From assembly GCF_038725785.1 (NCBI RefSeq), contig NZ_CP109796.1, positions 6,262,501 through 6,326,500 on the forward strand: 64,000 bases of DNA, written 5' to 3'. This document shows, piece by piece, positions 9,183-18,275 of the stretch (positions are counted from its first letter, which is position 1; the number at the start of each line of letters is the position of its first letter). The position numbers and the translations under genes are program-made. The notes under the pieces are model-generated. The model made no database searches, was not told where the DNA came from, and saw only the letters and a program-made list of their open reading frames with translations. This DNA comes from Termitidicoccus mucosus. GTDB lineage: Bacteria > Verrucomicrobiota > Verrucomicrobiia > Opitutales > Opitutaceae.

Positions 9183-9208
9183 CGCACCGGCGTTTTCCGC
9201 GACAGTAA

Positions 9209-10181
<973 letters not shown>

Positions 10182-10392
10182 AGGAACTGATTTCGCGGAG
10201 GCTTCATTCTCAGGGGAGAGTCTGGCAGAGGCCTCGGCTCTTCGTCCCGCAACGCATGCATTATTCCCCGCGTTACCGGCCGTCTGCGCGGACGAAATAG
10301 TGTGAATGCTTGGGTTGAATGAGGCTTTTTGGTTAAAAATTTGTTTGAATGAAGCGGACGGGTAGGGCGTGATATGCGGAACTCTTTGCTTC

Positions 10393-12006
10393 ATGAAGCG
10401 ATTCCGTTTTGCGCGTGTCCTCGGCGTGTTCTTTTTGTGCTGGCTGTTCTCTCCCGGCGCATCCGCCGCGAAGGACTGGCAGGTGGTCACCAGCGAACAT
10501 TTCGAGATGCTCAGTTGCACCTCGGAGCGGCATTCGAAAAAGCTCCTCGTGGAATTGGAGCAGTTCCGCGAAATGTTTTTCAGGCTGTTTGCGCGCAGCC
10601 AGGGCAGCGAGCCGCGCATGCGCATCGTGCTGTTCGACTACGACAGCCAGTTCCGTCCCTACAAGCCGCTGCTGCCGAATGGAAAACCCGACGAGAAGGT
10701 CGGCGGACGCGTGTTCCGCCACGAATCGGGCGCCTTGCTGGTGGCGGCCAACGAGGATCTGGACTGGGCGCGGCAGTCGTTGTTTTGGGAATACGAACTG
10801 GCGCTGGTTTACTCGCGCGAACGCGCGATACCGGTATGGCTGGGTGTCGGGCTGGCCGAGGTGTATTCGACTTTTGAGGCCGACAAGGATTCCGTCACGG
10901 TGGGCATGGCCAGCGAGAAAAACGTGCGGAAGCTGGCCGAGCGCTGGCCGCGCATCGAGCTTGGCGATTTGTTCGGCGTGACGAAGCAAAGCAAATTCTA
11001 CACCGACCCGGACCAGCGCGGCATGCTCTACGCGAGGGCATGGCTCTTTGCGCACCACCAGACTTGCGGCGTGGACGGCGACCACGGGCGGAAACTGACG
11101 GCGTTTTATGAATTGCTCTCGCGGGACACGACGCCGATCTCGGAGGCGTTCAAGACAATCTATGGCATGGATTACAAAGCCATGGAGCGGGAGCTGGACG
11201 ATTATTTGCGGGGCGGACGCTATCGCAGCATCATCCTGAAAATCCCGTCCGATGCCATCAGCGCGAAAATCAAGGCGCGGCCGGCGACCGATTTCGAGCG
11301 CGAGTTCGCGTTGCTCGACCTCGACTGGCGCGCGCACGAACGCGGCAACGTGCTTGCCCGGGCGATCGTGCTGTCGGAGGGGCGCCCGGATCGTCCCGAG
11401 CCCTGGCAGTTGCAGGCGGAGCTGGCGATGCGCGAACAGAACGCCACGCAGGCGCAGCAATGCCTGGAGCGCGCGGCGGAGCTTGGCAGCAATTCCTCGT
11501 TTGTGCTGGTGCGGGCGGCCAAGGAAATCATGCGCCAGATCCGTCCGACGCTGGATTACCGGATGCCGGACGAGTTATGCCAGAAACTCCGCGGCTGGCT
11601 GGACCGCGCGCTCGCGCTCGATCCCGGCAATGCCGAGGCATACGAGACCCTGTCCATGGTCGAGGCGCACAGCGGGAAAATACGCGGCCCGGTGGTGAAG
11701 GAAATCGACGCGGCGCGCAGGGACATGAGCGACCCGTCCCGCACGCTCGCCGCCCTGGCCATCGTGCGCTGGCGCATCAAGGATTACGAGAACAGCGAGC
11801 GCATCGCCGACCATCTGATTTCGCAACCCAAGACATCCCCGGCCTTGAAATCGATGATGCAGTCGCTCAAGCGCCGCATCGCGAAGGACACGGGCCGCGA
11901 GGTGGAGCCCGAGGCCAATCGACGCAGGAGGACTCCGCCCGCCGGCATAAAGCCCGCCCCGGTCCGCCCGCAGATCAAACCGCCGTCGTTGCCGGAAACG
12001 CGATGA
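10393..12006 (+). CDS. Secreted TPR-containing protein with degenerate peptidase-MA-like core
   Basis: 537 residues with a signal peptide (MKRFRFARVLGVFFLCWLF, cleavage near ASA-AKDW). The start at 10393 is preferred to 10369 because it sits right at the signal peptide. The segment DWQVVTSEHFEM and the later IPVWLGVGLAEVYSTF resemble the gluzincin peptidase MA-like/DUF1570 group, in which HExxH is followed by PxWLxEGLAEY. Here the corresponding positions read WEYEL and WLGVGLAEV, so the zinc ligands and a glutamate appear lost. The C-terminal half (about 320-490) has helical repeats resembling TPRs, followed by a Pro/Arg-rich tail. Role unknown; probably a periplasmic scaffold or inactive enzyme. 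Confidence 0.7.
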   Translation: MKRFRFARVLGVFFLCWLFSPGASAAKDWQVVTSEHFEMLSCTSERHSKKLLVELEQFREMFFRLFARSQGSEPRMRIVLFDYDSQFRPYKPLLPNGKPDEKVGGRVFRHESGALLVAANEDLDWARQSLFWEYELALVYSRERAIPVWLGVGLAEVYSTFEADKDSVTVGMASEKNVRKLAERWPRIELGDLFGVTKQSKFYTDPDQRGMLYARAWLFAHHQTCGVDGDHGRKLTAFYELLSRDTTPISEAFKTIYGMDYKAMERELDDYLRGGRYRSIILKIPSDAISAKIKARPATDFEREFALLDLDWRAHERGNVLARAIVLSEGRPDRPEPWQLQAELAMREQNATQAQQCLERAAELGSNSSFVLVRAAKEIMRQIRPTLDYRMPDELCQKLRGWLDRALALDPGNAEAYETLSMVEAHSGKIRGPVVKEIDAARRDMSDPSRTLAALAIVRWRIKDYENSERIADHLISQPKTSPALKSMMQSLKRRIAKDTGREVEPEANRRRRTPPAGIKPAPVRPQIKPPSLPETR

Positions 12007-12014
12007 GGCCGCGC

Positions 12015-12037
12015 GTCCTGCTTTTTCTGTGCAGGAC
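12015..12037 (+). terminator. Possible weak terminator after the TPR gene
   Basis: GTCCTGC (12015-12021) and GCAGGAC (12031-12037) form a 7-bp stem just after the stop codon at 12006. There is no downstream T run, so termination efficiency is doubtful. Confidence 0.4.
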
Positions 12038-12112
12038 CGGGCAACAGGGCCGACTCAAAGTGCGCCGACGCGAAGACGACAAGACGCCTGGATGACGCGT
12101 GAGCGACTGGGA

Positions 12113-12133
12113 GCGCCGGCTTCCAGCCGGCGC
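12113..12133. repeat. REP-like palindrome (GCGCCGGC-TTCCA-GCCGGCGC)
   Basis: An 8-bp perfect stem (12113-12120 with 12126-12133) and a TTCCA loop, in the wider phrase GGGAGCGCCGGC...GCCGGCGCG. Short GC-rich palindromes of this phrasing are a familiar dispersed repeat type in verrucomicrobial genomes. Only one clear copy is in the window. Confidence 0.6.
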
Positions 12134-12169
12134 GAAAAGGCCAAATCCCAGAGGGAAGCCGGAGATTTC

Positions 12170-13468
12170 ATGAATAGGTTGCCACGTGACGGCGGCAACC
12201 TACCGATGAAACAAAAAAAGACCGCCTTCACCATCAAGCCGTTCAGGAATCGCAACGGCGTGATTTCATTCCGCGTCGCCGGCTGGCTGCTCGGCGAGCG
12301 CGTTCGTAAAAACTTCAAGACCCGCGAGGACGCCATCGCCGAGCGCGCTGCGCTCGAACTGCGCGTGCTCCAGTCGCAATCCAACCTTCGTGGCGCGAGC
12401 ACGTTTCTGACCGAGGCTCAATTGCGCGAGGCCGAGGCCGCGTTTCTCCGGCTGGAGAAAGCGCGGCGACCGCTCACGTTTTATCTGGACTATGCGCTGG
12501 CCAATTACCGCGAGCCCGAGGCCGCGCTAAAAATCGGCGATGCCATCGAGAGCTACCTGAAGGCGCGCAAGGAGGACGTGCAACAGGCGTTGATGGGCGA
12601 ACGCCAGTTGCGAAACATCCGGCTGGAGCTGACGGAGTTCCAGCGGCATTTCTCAACGCAGACGCTTGCGGAGGTGGGCGCGGAGGCGTTGCCCGCTTGT
12701 ATCCGGCGCGGTAATGGGTCGCTGAAAACGCAGAACAACCGGCGCGCCGTGCTGTTCACGTTTTTCAAATATGCCTGCCAGAAAGGCTGGCTGGTGAAAA
12801 ACCCGTTGGAAGGCACCACCCGCCACCGCATCGACCACAGCCGGGGCGGGGCCGAAGCGCTCACGGCGGAGAGCGCCGCGCAACTCATGGCGCATGTCGA
12901 GAGTGTCCACGGCGGGGCGTTCGTGCCGTTTTTCGTGCTATGCCTGTTCGCCGGCATCCGCCCCGACGGGGAAATCACCAAGCTGCCCGCCGCCGACGTG
13001 CGGCTGGAGAACAACGCCATCACCATCGAGCCGTGGGTATCCAAGGTCAACATGCGCCGGCTGGTGACCATCCAGCCGAACCTCGCGGCGTGGTTGTGCG
13101 CGTATCCGCTGGACGAATACCCCGTCATTCCGCCCAAGGAAAAAATGAAGAGCATCGCAAAAAAACTCACGTGCATCCGCCAAAAGTTCGGCGTCGGGCA
13201 CGATGTGTTGCGGCACACGTTTATTTCGATGCACGTGGCGAAATTCCGTTCGATGGGCGACGCGGCGTTGCAGGCGGGCAACTCGGAAAGCATCATCCGC
13301 CGCCATTACCTGAACGTGACCACACCGCAGGAGGCGGAGGCGTTTTTCAATATCCGCCCCAGGCTGAGGCGGCACGCCGTGCCGCAGCCATTGCCAGCGA
13401 CGCAGCAGGCAAGCGCGCCCGCGCCTGTTCCTGCACCCACACCCGACCAGGATCAACTCGCCGCATAA
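12170..13468 (+). CDS. Tyrosine recombinase / site-specific integrase
   Basis: 432 residues from the ATG at 12170, which has GGAG five bases upstream. An alternative ATG at 12206 begins MKQKKTAFTIKPF, closer to the family start. The N-terminal arm-binding region is followed by a core DNA-binding helical domain (about 110-260) and a catalytic domain. The catalytic set is R in FAGIRPDGE, K in WVSKVNMRR, H and R in HDVLRHTF, and Y in RRHYLNV. The usual GHS before the tyrosine is GNS, an Asn variant of the second-histidine position. A small excisionase-like gene lies 125 nt downstream, marking a mobile-element remnant. No tRNA or obvious att duplication was found nearby. Confidence 0.85.
   Translation: MNRLPRDGGNLPMKQKKTAFTIKPFRNRNGVISFRVAGWLLGERVRKNFKTREDAIAERAALELRVLQSQSNLRGASTFLTEAQLREAEAAFLRLEKARRPLTFYLDYALANYREPEAALKIGDAIESYLKARKEDVQQALMGERQLRNIRLELTEFQRHFSTQTLAEVGAEALPACIRRGNGSLKTQNNRRAVLFTFFKYACQKGWLVKNPLEGTTRHRIDHSRGGAEALTAESAAQLMAHVESVHGGAFVPFFVLCLFAGIRPDGEITKLPAADVRLENNAITIEPWVSKVNMRRLVTIQPNLAAWLCAYPLDEYPVIPPKEKMKSIAKKLTCIRQKFGVGHDVLRHTFISMHVAKFRSMGDAALQAGNSESIIRRHYLNVTTPQEAEAFFNIRPRLRRHAVPQPLPATQQASAPAPVPAPTPDQDQLAA
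12175..12202. repeat. Perfect inverted repeat at the integrase start
   Basis: TAGGTTGCC (12175-12183) and GGCAACCTA (12194-12202) are exact inverted 9-mers around a 10-base centre that includes CACGTG. The element sits between the two candidate start codons of the integrase. It could be a recombination core or binding site, or an mRNA hairpin over the start. Confidence 0.7.
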
Positions 13469-13593
13469 AGCCACTGGGCGAATGCGGTTTCCCTGCCGCA
13501 TCCGCCCGTCTTTTTCGTTTCCGCGACCGCACCTGCGGGTGAACCAACCCACACATTCACGAGAAAAAATCCGCGTGCCATGTGAGCCTTCGC

Positions 13594-13875
13594 ATGAATG
13601 CAATAAACACCACCACTCCCGACACTCCCTCATCCCGCCTCGCTCCCGTGACACCATCCCAAGCCACCCAGCCGCGTCCCGCGCTCACGGACATCAATGG
13701 CCTGCGCCTCGGCGGGATTTTCCCGACCGGGCGCGAACCGTCCGTGCGCACGCTGCGCGAATGGACGCGCGCCCGCCGCGTCCCACATCACCGCGTCGGG
13801 CACTTTGTTTACTACGACCTCGCCGAGGTCTCCATGCACATCCGCACAAGATTGCTCGTGCCCGCTCGCGGATAA
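13594..13875 (+). CDS. Excisionase-like winged-helix DNA-binding protein
   Basis: 93 residues from the ATG at 13594 (a GTG at 13582 is in frame). The N-terminal 40 residues are a Pro/Thr-rich linker. The C-terminal half, with PSVRTLREWTRARRVPHHRV and GHFVYYDLAEV, resembles MerR/Xis-type winged helix domains: a recognition helix, then a beta-wing ending in an F-V-Y-Y-D-L strand. Small proteins of this kind next to integrases direct excision or regulate element genes. The downstream region is AT-rich and gene-free up to the AraC gene's 3' end. Confidence 0.6.
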   Translation: MNAINTTTPDTPSSRLAPVTPSQATQPRPALTDINGLRLGGIFPTGREPSVRTLREWTRARRVPHHRVGHFVYYDLAEVSMHIRTRLLVPARG

Positions 13876-14139
13876 CACAACGCACAATACAGCCGGAATC
13901 CAATGCCCTATGCGTCACACATGTGGCGTTTTTGCATTTATACTTCGGAAGAAGCCATACGAGAAAAATTCGAGCAAATCCACAGCGAATGTATCCCTTT
14001 TGAATTTAATAAACGAAAGCAAGATGCGGAGCTAGGAAACCGCACCTATAAATATAAATAACATAACAAGCCTACGGAATATATCGCACCAACGAAGGAA
14101 CGGGCGGATATATTTTCATCAACCATATTGGCCGGCAGA

Positions 14140-15036
14140 TCAAGCTTTGGCAGGTTCACGGACGTTTTTTTTGGAAAGCAAACGCCCGTAGAACGCCCGC
14201 AGGTTGCGTGACAGGTGGCTTTGATCGGCAAAACCTGCCAGATGGGCGATTTCCGACATGCGCAGGCCGCCACGTTGCAATAGCCCCAAGGCGCAGTGGA
14301 CGCGTTGTATGAGAATGTATCGACGCGGCTGATAGCCGGTGGATGCCTTGAATTTTCTCCCGAAATAGCTTCTGCTGATGCCCGCGACACGGGCCAGCTC
14401 CCGCACCTCAATGCGTTCCGAGATATGCTCGTTTATCCAATCTTGGACACGTTTCAGTTGCGCGTTCTGGAGCCCCTCGGATTCTTGCAGCCGCGCTTTC
14501 GCGCGCGAGCGTATCCGAATGAGTTGCGCCCCTAAAAAAATACCGGCCACCCGTATGTGCAGCGGATGCAGGCGGTCGTGCTGGCAGCAAAGCTCGGCCA
14601 TGAGCAGCACGAGGCTCATGGTCAGCAAATCGCAGGCAAGAAGCTCGCTCCAATGATGAATGACGACATCATTCCAGCTTCGGTTTGGCGATATTTGTGC
14701 CACGAAAGCCTCGCTGATATACAGACACACAAGCGAGGCGGGGGCATCCCAGCGGAGGGAATGGGGTAGATCCTTTTCAATAAAACACACCTGCTGGCCC
14801 GACAGCCGCTGTTTTCCTCGCGAGCCATCGGCCATACGCCATGCGATTTCCGCCTCGGAACAGGTATCCAGCATCAGGATGAATTGATGGCGGTCATGGA
14901 CATGCTCTTCCCAATAGTGCGCGGGATGCATGGCATAGCCGATGTCAACGGATTCATCATTGATGCGGACAAGATGATCGTGAACCTTGTTGGATTGTGA
15001 ATGTAGATGGTGCTTTTCATGAGGTTGATTGAGCAT
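14140..15036 (-). CDS. AraC family transcriptional regulator
   Basis: 298 residues. The N-terminal cupin-like sensor region (about 25-120) begins with AMHPAHYWEEHVHDRHQF, and the C-terminal two-helix-turn-helix domain spans about 205-290. The first HTH is in VRELARVAGISRSYFGRKFK and the second in MSEIAHLAGFADQSHLSRNLR. AraC proteins of this build usually sense a sugar and activate nearby catabolic genes. It is the last gene of a long minus-strand run, just downstream of a URO-D family gene, so it may regulate that run. The ligand is unknown. Confidence 0.92.
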   Translation of the reverse strand: MLNQPHEKHHLHSQSNKVHDHLVRINDESVDIGYAMHPAHYWEEHVHDRHQFILMLDTCSEAEIAWRMADGSRGKQRLSGQQVCFIEKDLPHSLRWDAPASLVCLYISEAFVAQISPNRSWNDVVIHHWSELLACDLLTMSLVLLMAELCCQHDRLHPLHIRVAGIFLGAQLIRIRSRAKARLQESEGLQNAQLKRVQDWINEHISERIEVRELARVAGISRSYFGRKFKASTGYQPRRYILIQRVHCALGLLQRGGLRMSEIAHLAGFADQSHLSRNLRAFYGRLLSKKNVREPAKA

Positions 15037-15135
15037 TCGTTATTGTTCTATAATAATGAGGCGAATTACGCTATTAATGAACATGCGGAGGATTTTTTGC
15101 GCTCCACTGTGTGCATTCTGATTGCTCCTTTGCTT

Positions 15136-16176
15136 TCAACCTTCGCCATGAACGGTTTCTATCATTGCGAGTATGTTTTTGATGGGGGTGCCGGCTTGTA
15201 TATTGTGACAGGAGGCGCAGATGTAGCCTTGCCTGCCCGCGCCGAGCGTGCGCAGGCAATTTTGCACCTCGGTGCGCACATCGACGGGCGTGCCGCGCGG
15301 CAGCGCGAACTGGTTGTCCACGCCGCCGTGAAAAATCACGCGGTCGCCAAACTCTTTTTTTAATTCCGCCATGTCCATGCCGGGACAGACGTGCTGGATG
15401 GGGTTGAGCACGTCCACACCGCAATCAAGAATGGAACGCAGTAGCGGGCGGGCCGCGCCGTCGGTGTGATAGAACACTTTCAGGCCATGCGTGTGGGTGA
15501 GATCGCACCAACGTTTCATGCGCGGGCATAGGTGGCGCTCCCACGCGGAGGGCGAAAGGAGAAGCGATTGTTGCGTGGCGATATCGTCGCTCACGAAGAC
15601 GAGGTCGAGGCAACCTTTCGTGTCAGAGAAAAAGCGTCGCATCATTTTCGTTTGAATCTCCTCGATGCGATCAAGCGCCGCATCGACGAAGTCCTCGTTT
15701 TCCACGAGGTCGCACATGGCCTGCTCAAGGCCGCGCATCTGGCAGTAGATTTCAAAAAACGACACCCACGGGCCGATGACGGCGAAGCGCCGCGCAGCGG
15801 CGCGTGCCTTGTCGGCGGCGGCGGCGTAGTCGAGTTTTTCAATGTCGGGCCACCACGGGTAATCGTCGAGCGCGGCGGGCGTATCGAAGGCGGCCAGCGG
15901 CGCCTCGGCGAACTCGGCGTAGGTGGCGGCACCGGCGCGGACGGTCTTAATGGGCACGCCCCAGAGGTTGCGTTCGGCGGCTTCGTTCGGACCGGGACCG
16001 AGAAAGACCCACACGATTTTATCGAGGCCGAGCGCGGCGTAGGCGTCGAGGTCGTTGTCCACGCCGCAATGGCGGCGCAGCAGCGTGGCGATTTCGTCGG
16101 TATGCCAGAGGTCGACCGGGATGCGGTCGACCGACTGGCGGTTCAGGATGGCGAGGATGCGTTCTCTCGGGGTCAT
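15136..16176 (-). CDS. Uroporphyrinogen decarboxylase (URO-D) family protein
   Basis: 346 residues from the ATG at 16176 (MTPRERILAILNRQSVDRIP, the standard opening of this superfamily; the frame upstream to 16308 is low complexity). Segments such as FFSDTKGCLDLVFVSDD, FYHTDGAARPLLRSILDCG, VLNPIQHVCPGMD and FHGGVDNQF match the URO-D/MtaA/CmuA superfamily, especially the catabolic-cluster branch rather than haem-biosynthetic HemE. In that branch the chemistry is usually methyl transfer or uncharacterised. It lies 53 nt downstream of the GH127 gene, so likely the same transcript. No corrinoid protein gene is visible here. Confidence 0.82.
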   Translation of the reverse strand: MTPRERILAILNRQSVDRIPVDLWHTDEIATLLRRHCGVDNDLDAYAALGLDKIVWVFLGPGPNEAAERNLWGVPIKTVRAGAATYAEFAEAPLAAFDTPAALDDYPWWPDIEKLDYAAAADKARAAARRFAVIGPWVSFFEIYCQMRGLEQAMCDLVENEDFVDAALDRIEEIQTKMMRRFFSDTKGCLDLVFVSDDIATQQSLLLSPSAWERHLCPRMKRWCDLTHTHGLKVFYHTDGAARPLLRSILDCGVDVLNPIQHVCPGMDMAELKKEFGDRVIFHGGVDNQFALPRGTPVDVRTEVQNCLRTLGAGRQGYICASCHNIQAGTPIKNILAMIETVHGEG

Positions 16177-16229
16177 GGCGGAGGATGGCGGTGACGGGCG
16201 GTGACGCTGGTGGCTGGTTTGTGTTGGGG

Positions 16230-18044
16230 TCAGTTGGCGGGCGGCGTGAACCAGACGGAGTAGGCGGAGCGCTGGTCCCACGTGTTGCCGGCGGAGGCGA
16301 AGTCGCACACAGGGATTTCACGTCCGTCGGCGGCGCGCAACGTGAAAGCCATCCAGATGGCGGTGTCGCCGCTCGGGCGCGGGGCGAGCGCGATGGCGTC
16401 CGGCGAAACTTCCGCACGGGCGTCGCCGGCGCCGGCGGTGCCTAGGCGCGCGTCGGTGGCGAGGACAATCGGGCCGCGCGCGATGCCGAATTTTTTGCCC
16501 GCACCGTTCACGCGGAGCGCGCGCGGCGGCAGGGGGAACTCCCACGTCACGCGGTCGCCCGCCCGCCAGCGGCGGTGGATTTTCAGGTAGCCGCCGGGCG
16601 CGCCGGTGAAGGTTTTGCCGCCGACGGTGGCGACGACGGGCGCGGCCCAACTCGGGACGCGGATTGAGACGGTGAACTCCTCCGGCCTTTCCGGCGTGAC
16701 ACGCAGTGCGACCGCGCCGTCCACCGGATAATTGGTTTCCTGCTCGATACTGACAGCGGTGCCGCCGGCGAGCGTGACGCGGTGGGCGCCGCCGCAGAAA
16801 AAGTTGACGACGGGGCCGTCCCCGCCAGCCATGACGGCGAGCGCGGGGAACATCAGCATCACGCGCGGACCGTTGGCGACGCAGCAGTTTTGCGCGATGC
16901 CGACCTGATGGCGCTCCTCGGGGTCGCGGACGCCCTCAAGCGGATTGTGCCGCGCATACCAGCTTCCGTCAGCGGCCATCGAACCGAGGAAGGCGTTATA
17001 AAAAGCCAGCTCAATATCATCGGCGTAACGCGGATCGCCGGTGACGCGGAGCAGTTGCGCGCACAGTTTTATCCAAAGCATCGCGGTGCAGGATTCGAGC
17101 GGGCGCTCCAGCGTCTCGGCCTGGCGTCCCGCGCCGTCGCACCAGCACTCCATCGCGGAACCGGAGCCGACGAGCATCATTTCATGCTTCGCCAGCAGCG
17201 CGTGAAACGCGACCGTGGCGTCGAACCAACGCTTATTGCCGGTGGCACGGTAAAGTTCGCACACGCCCTCGTAGCACGACATGATTTCATACGCCTTCCA
17301 GCCATTTTCCCAAACCCACCACTCGGCGGGTGGTGTCGGAAAAAACGCCGTGACGCTGCCGTTCGTCAGCGCCTTGTTGATCAAATCCGGTCCATCGGCT
17401 TGCGCCCAGCCCCCGACAATGGAGAGTGCAAAATCCATGAAACGCTGTTCGCCGGAGAGGCGTGCGAGTTTCACCAGTGGTTCCAAAACCGACGACGCCG
17501 GCATCCCCCTATATAATCCGAGACGGTGCAGCGATTGTCCTGTTTTTTCAACGGACGCGATGAGGTTGTCGGCGAGACGTTTCGCCGCGCCGAGCGTCGC
17601 GTCGTCGCCACTCGCCTCATAATAACCGAGCAGGCCAAGCAGGGTGTATTTGCGGCCCCACACGTCCCAATTCGCCTCCACGGACGCGTCGGGCTGCGTG
17701 CCGATGTAGCCGTTTTCTGATTGTGTCGCCATGAGGCCGACCACGGCCTTTTTCACCAGCGCCTCCGCCTCGGGCACGCCGGAATAAACCCATGCGTCAA
17801 CGAGCGAGGTGAACCATTTCCCCCAGAACTCGCAGCGCCAAGTTTCGCGCGTGTCGGTTTTCAGGCGGAAGGGCTGCAAAAGCTCGTCCACGTTCTGCTT
17901 GAGAATGCGGTTTTGTATTGTCAGGTCGAGCCGGTGGCCCGCGAAGCCGCGCAGATCAACGCCCGCCAGTGGCGTCGGCAAAAACGCGTCGGGCGCGACG
18001 GTAGTGGCGGTTTGGATGGAGGGAGATTTGTAATAAGGGTTCAT
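16230..18044 (-). CDS. GH127-type beta-L-arabinofuranosidase (DUF1680)
   Basis: 604 residues with an (alpha/alpha)6-barrel hydrolase domain and a beta-sandwich C-terminus. The zinc/thiolate active site of this family is complete: E317-x-C319 in the LESCTAMLW segment and C387-C388 in QNCCVANGPR, with one of the paired cysteines as nucleophile by analogy with HypBA1. There is no signal peptide, so it should act in the cytoplasm on imported oligosaccharides, releasing L-arabinofuranose or a related sugar. GH127, GH142 and GH146 are hard to separate by eye. It is followed on the same strand by the URO-D family gene. Confidence 0.88.
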   Translation of the reverse strand: MNPYYKSPSIQTATTVAPDAFLPTPLAGVDLRGFAGHRLDLTIQNRILKQNVDELLQPFRLKTDTRETWRCEFWGKWFTSLVDAWVYSGVPEAEALVKKAVVGLMATQSENGYIGTQPDASVEANWDVWGRKYTLLGLLGYYEASGDDATLGAAKRLADNLIASVEKTGQSLHRLGLYRGMPASSVLEPLVKLARLSGEQRFMDFALSIVGGWAQADGPDLINKALTNGSVTAFFPTPPAEWWVWENGWKAYEIMSCYEGVCELYRATGNKRWFDATVAFHALLAKHEMMLVGSGSAMECWCDGAGRQAETLERPLESCTAMLWIKLCAQLLRVTGDPRYADDIELAFYNAFLGSMAADGSWYARHNPLEGVRDPEERHQVGIAQNCCVANGPRVMLMFPALAVMAGGDGPVVNFFCGGAHRVTLAGGTAVSIEQETNYPVDGAVALRVTPERPEEFTVSIRVPSWAAPVVATVGGKTFTGAPGGYLKIHRRWRAGDRVTWEFPLPPRALRVNGAGKKFGIARGPIVLATDARLGTAGAGDARAEVSPDAIALAPRPSGDTAIWMAFTLRAADGREIPVCDFASAGNTWDQRSAYSVWFTPPAN

Positions 18045-18100
18045 TTGTAATTCGGATTTTTTTAACCGTGAATGAATGCAAAAAAGTATTCGGCTTTTGG

Positions 18101-18258
18101 GACACAGAGTTCACCGAGCTCAAACACGGAGGGTCGTCCGGCTGCATGAAGGATTTTTTGCGAAGAGGGCTTTTTATTAAAAGATGATTTGCATGGAACC
18201 GAACGGAAACCTGCGGGCCTCCTCGAACTTCGTGTCGGAGCTCCGTGAACTCTGTGTC
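18101..18258. repeat. Intergenic inverted repeat (ACACAGAGTTCACSGAG type)
   Basis: The 21-nt arm at 18101-18121 and its reverse complement at 18238-18258 differ at one base. A third, partial copy of the arm (GACACAGAGTTCACGGAG) begins at about 26655 in another gap. The pair occupies the 231-nt gap between the GH127 and GH5-like genes and could fold into a long hairpin. Confidence 0.75.
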
Positions 18259-18275
18259 TGTTTCATTGGTTCGTT

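Noticed and set aside
13876-14139. Search for a tRNA or attachment site next to the integrase/excisionase pair
   Set aside because: The AT-rich gap shows no cloverleaf or matching duplicated core; boundaries of a putative island cannot be set within the window.
15007-15363. Open frame of 118 codons on the plus strand around the lacI-free gap next to the URO-D gene
   Set aside because: It runs antisense into the URO-D coding sequence with no family similarity or ribosome-binding site.
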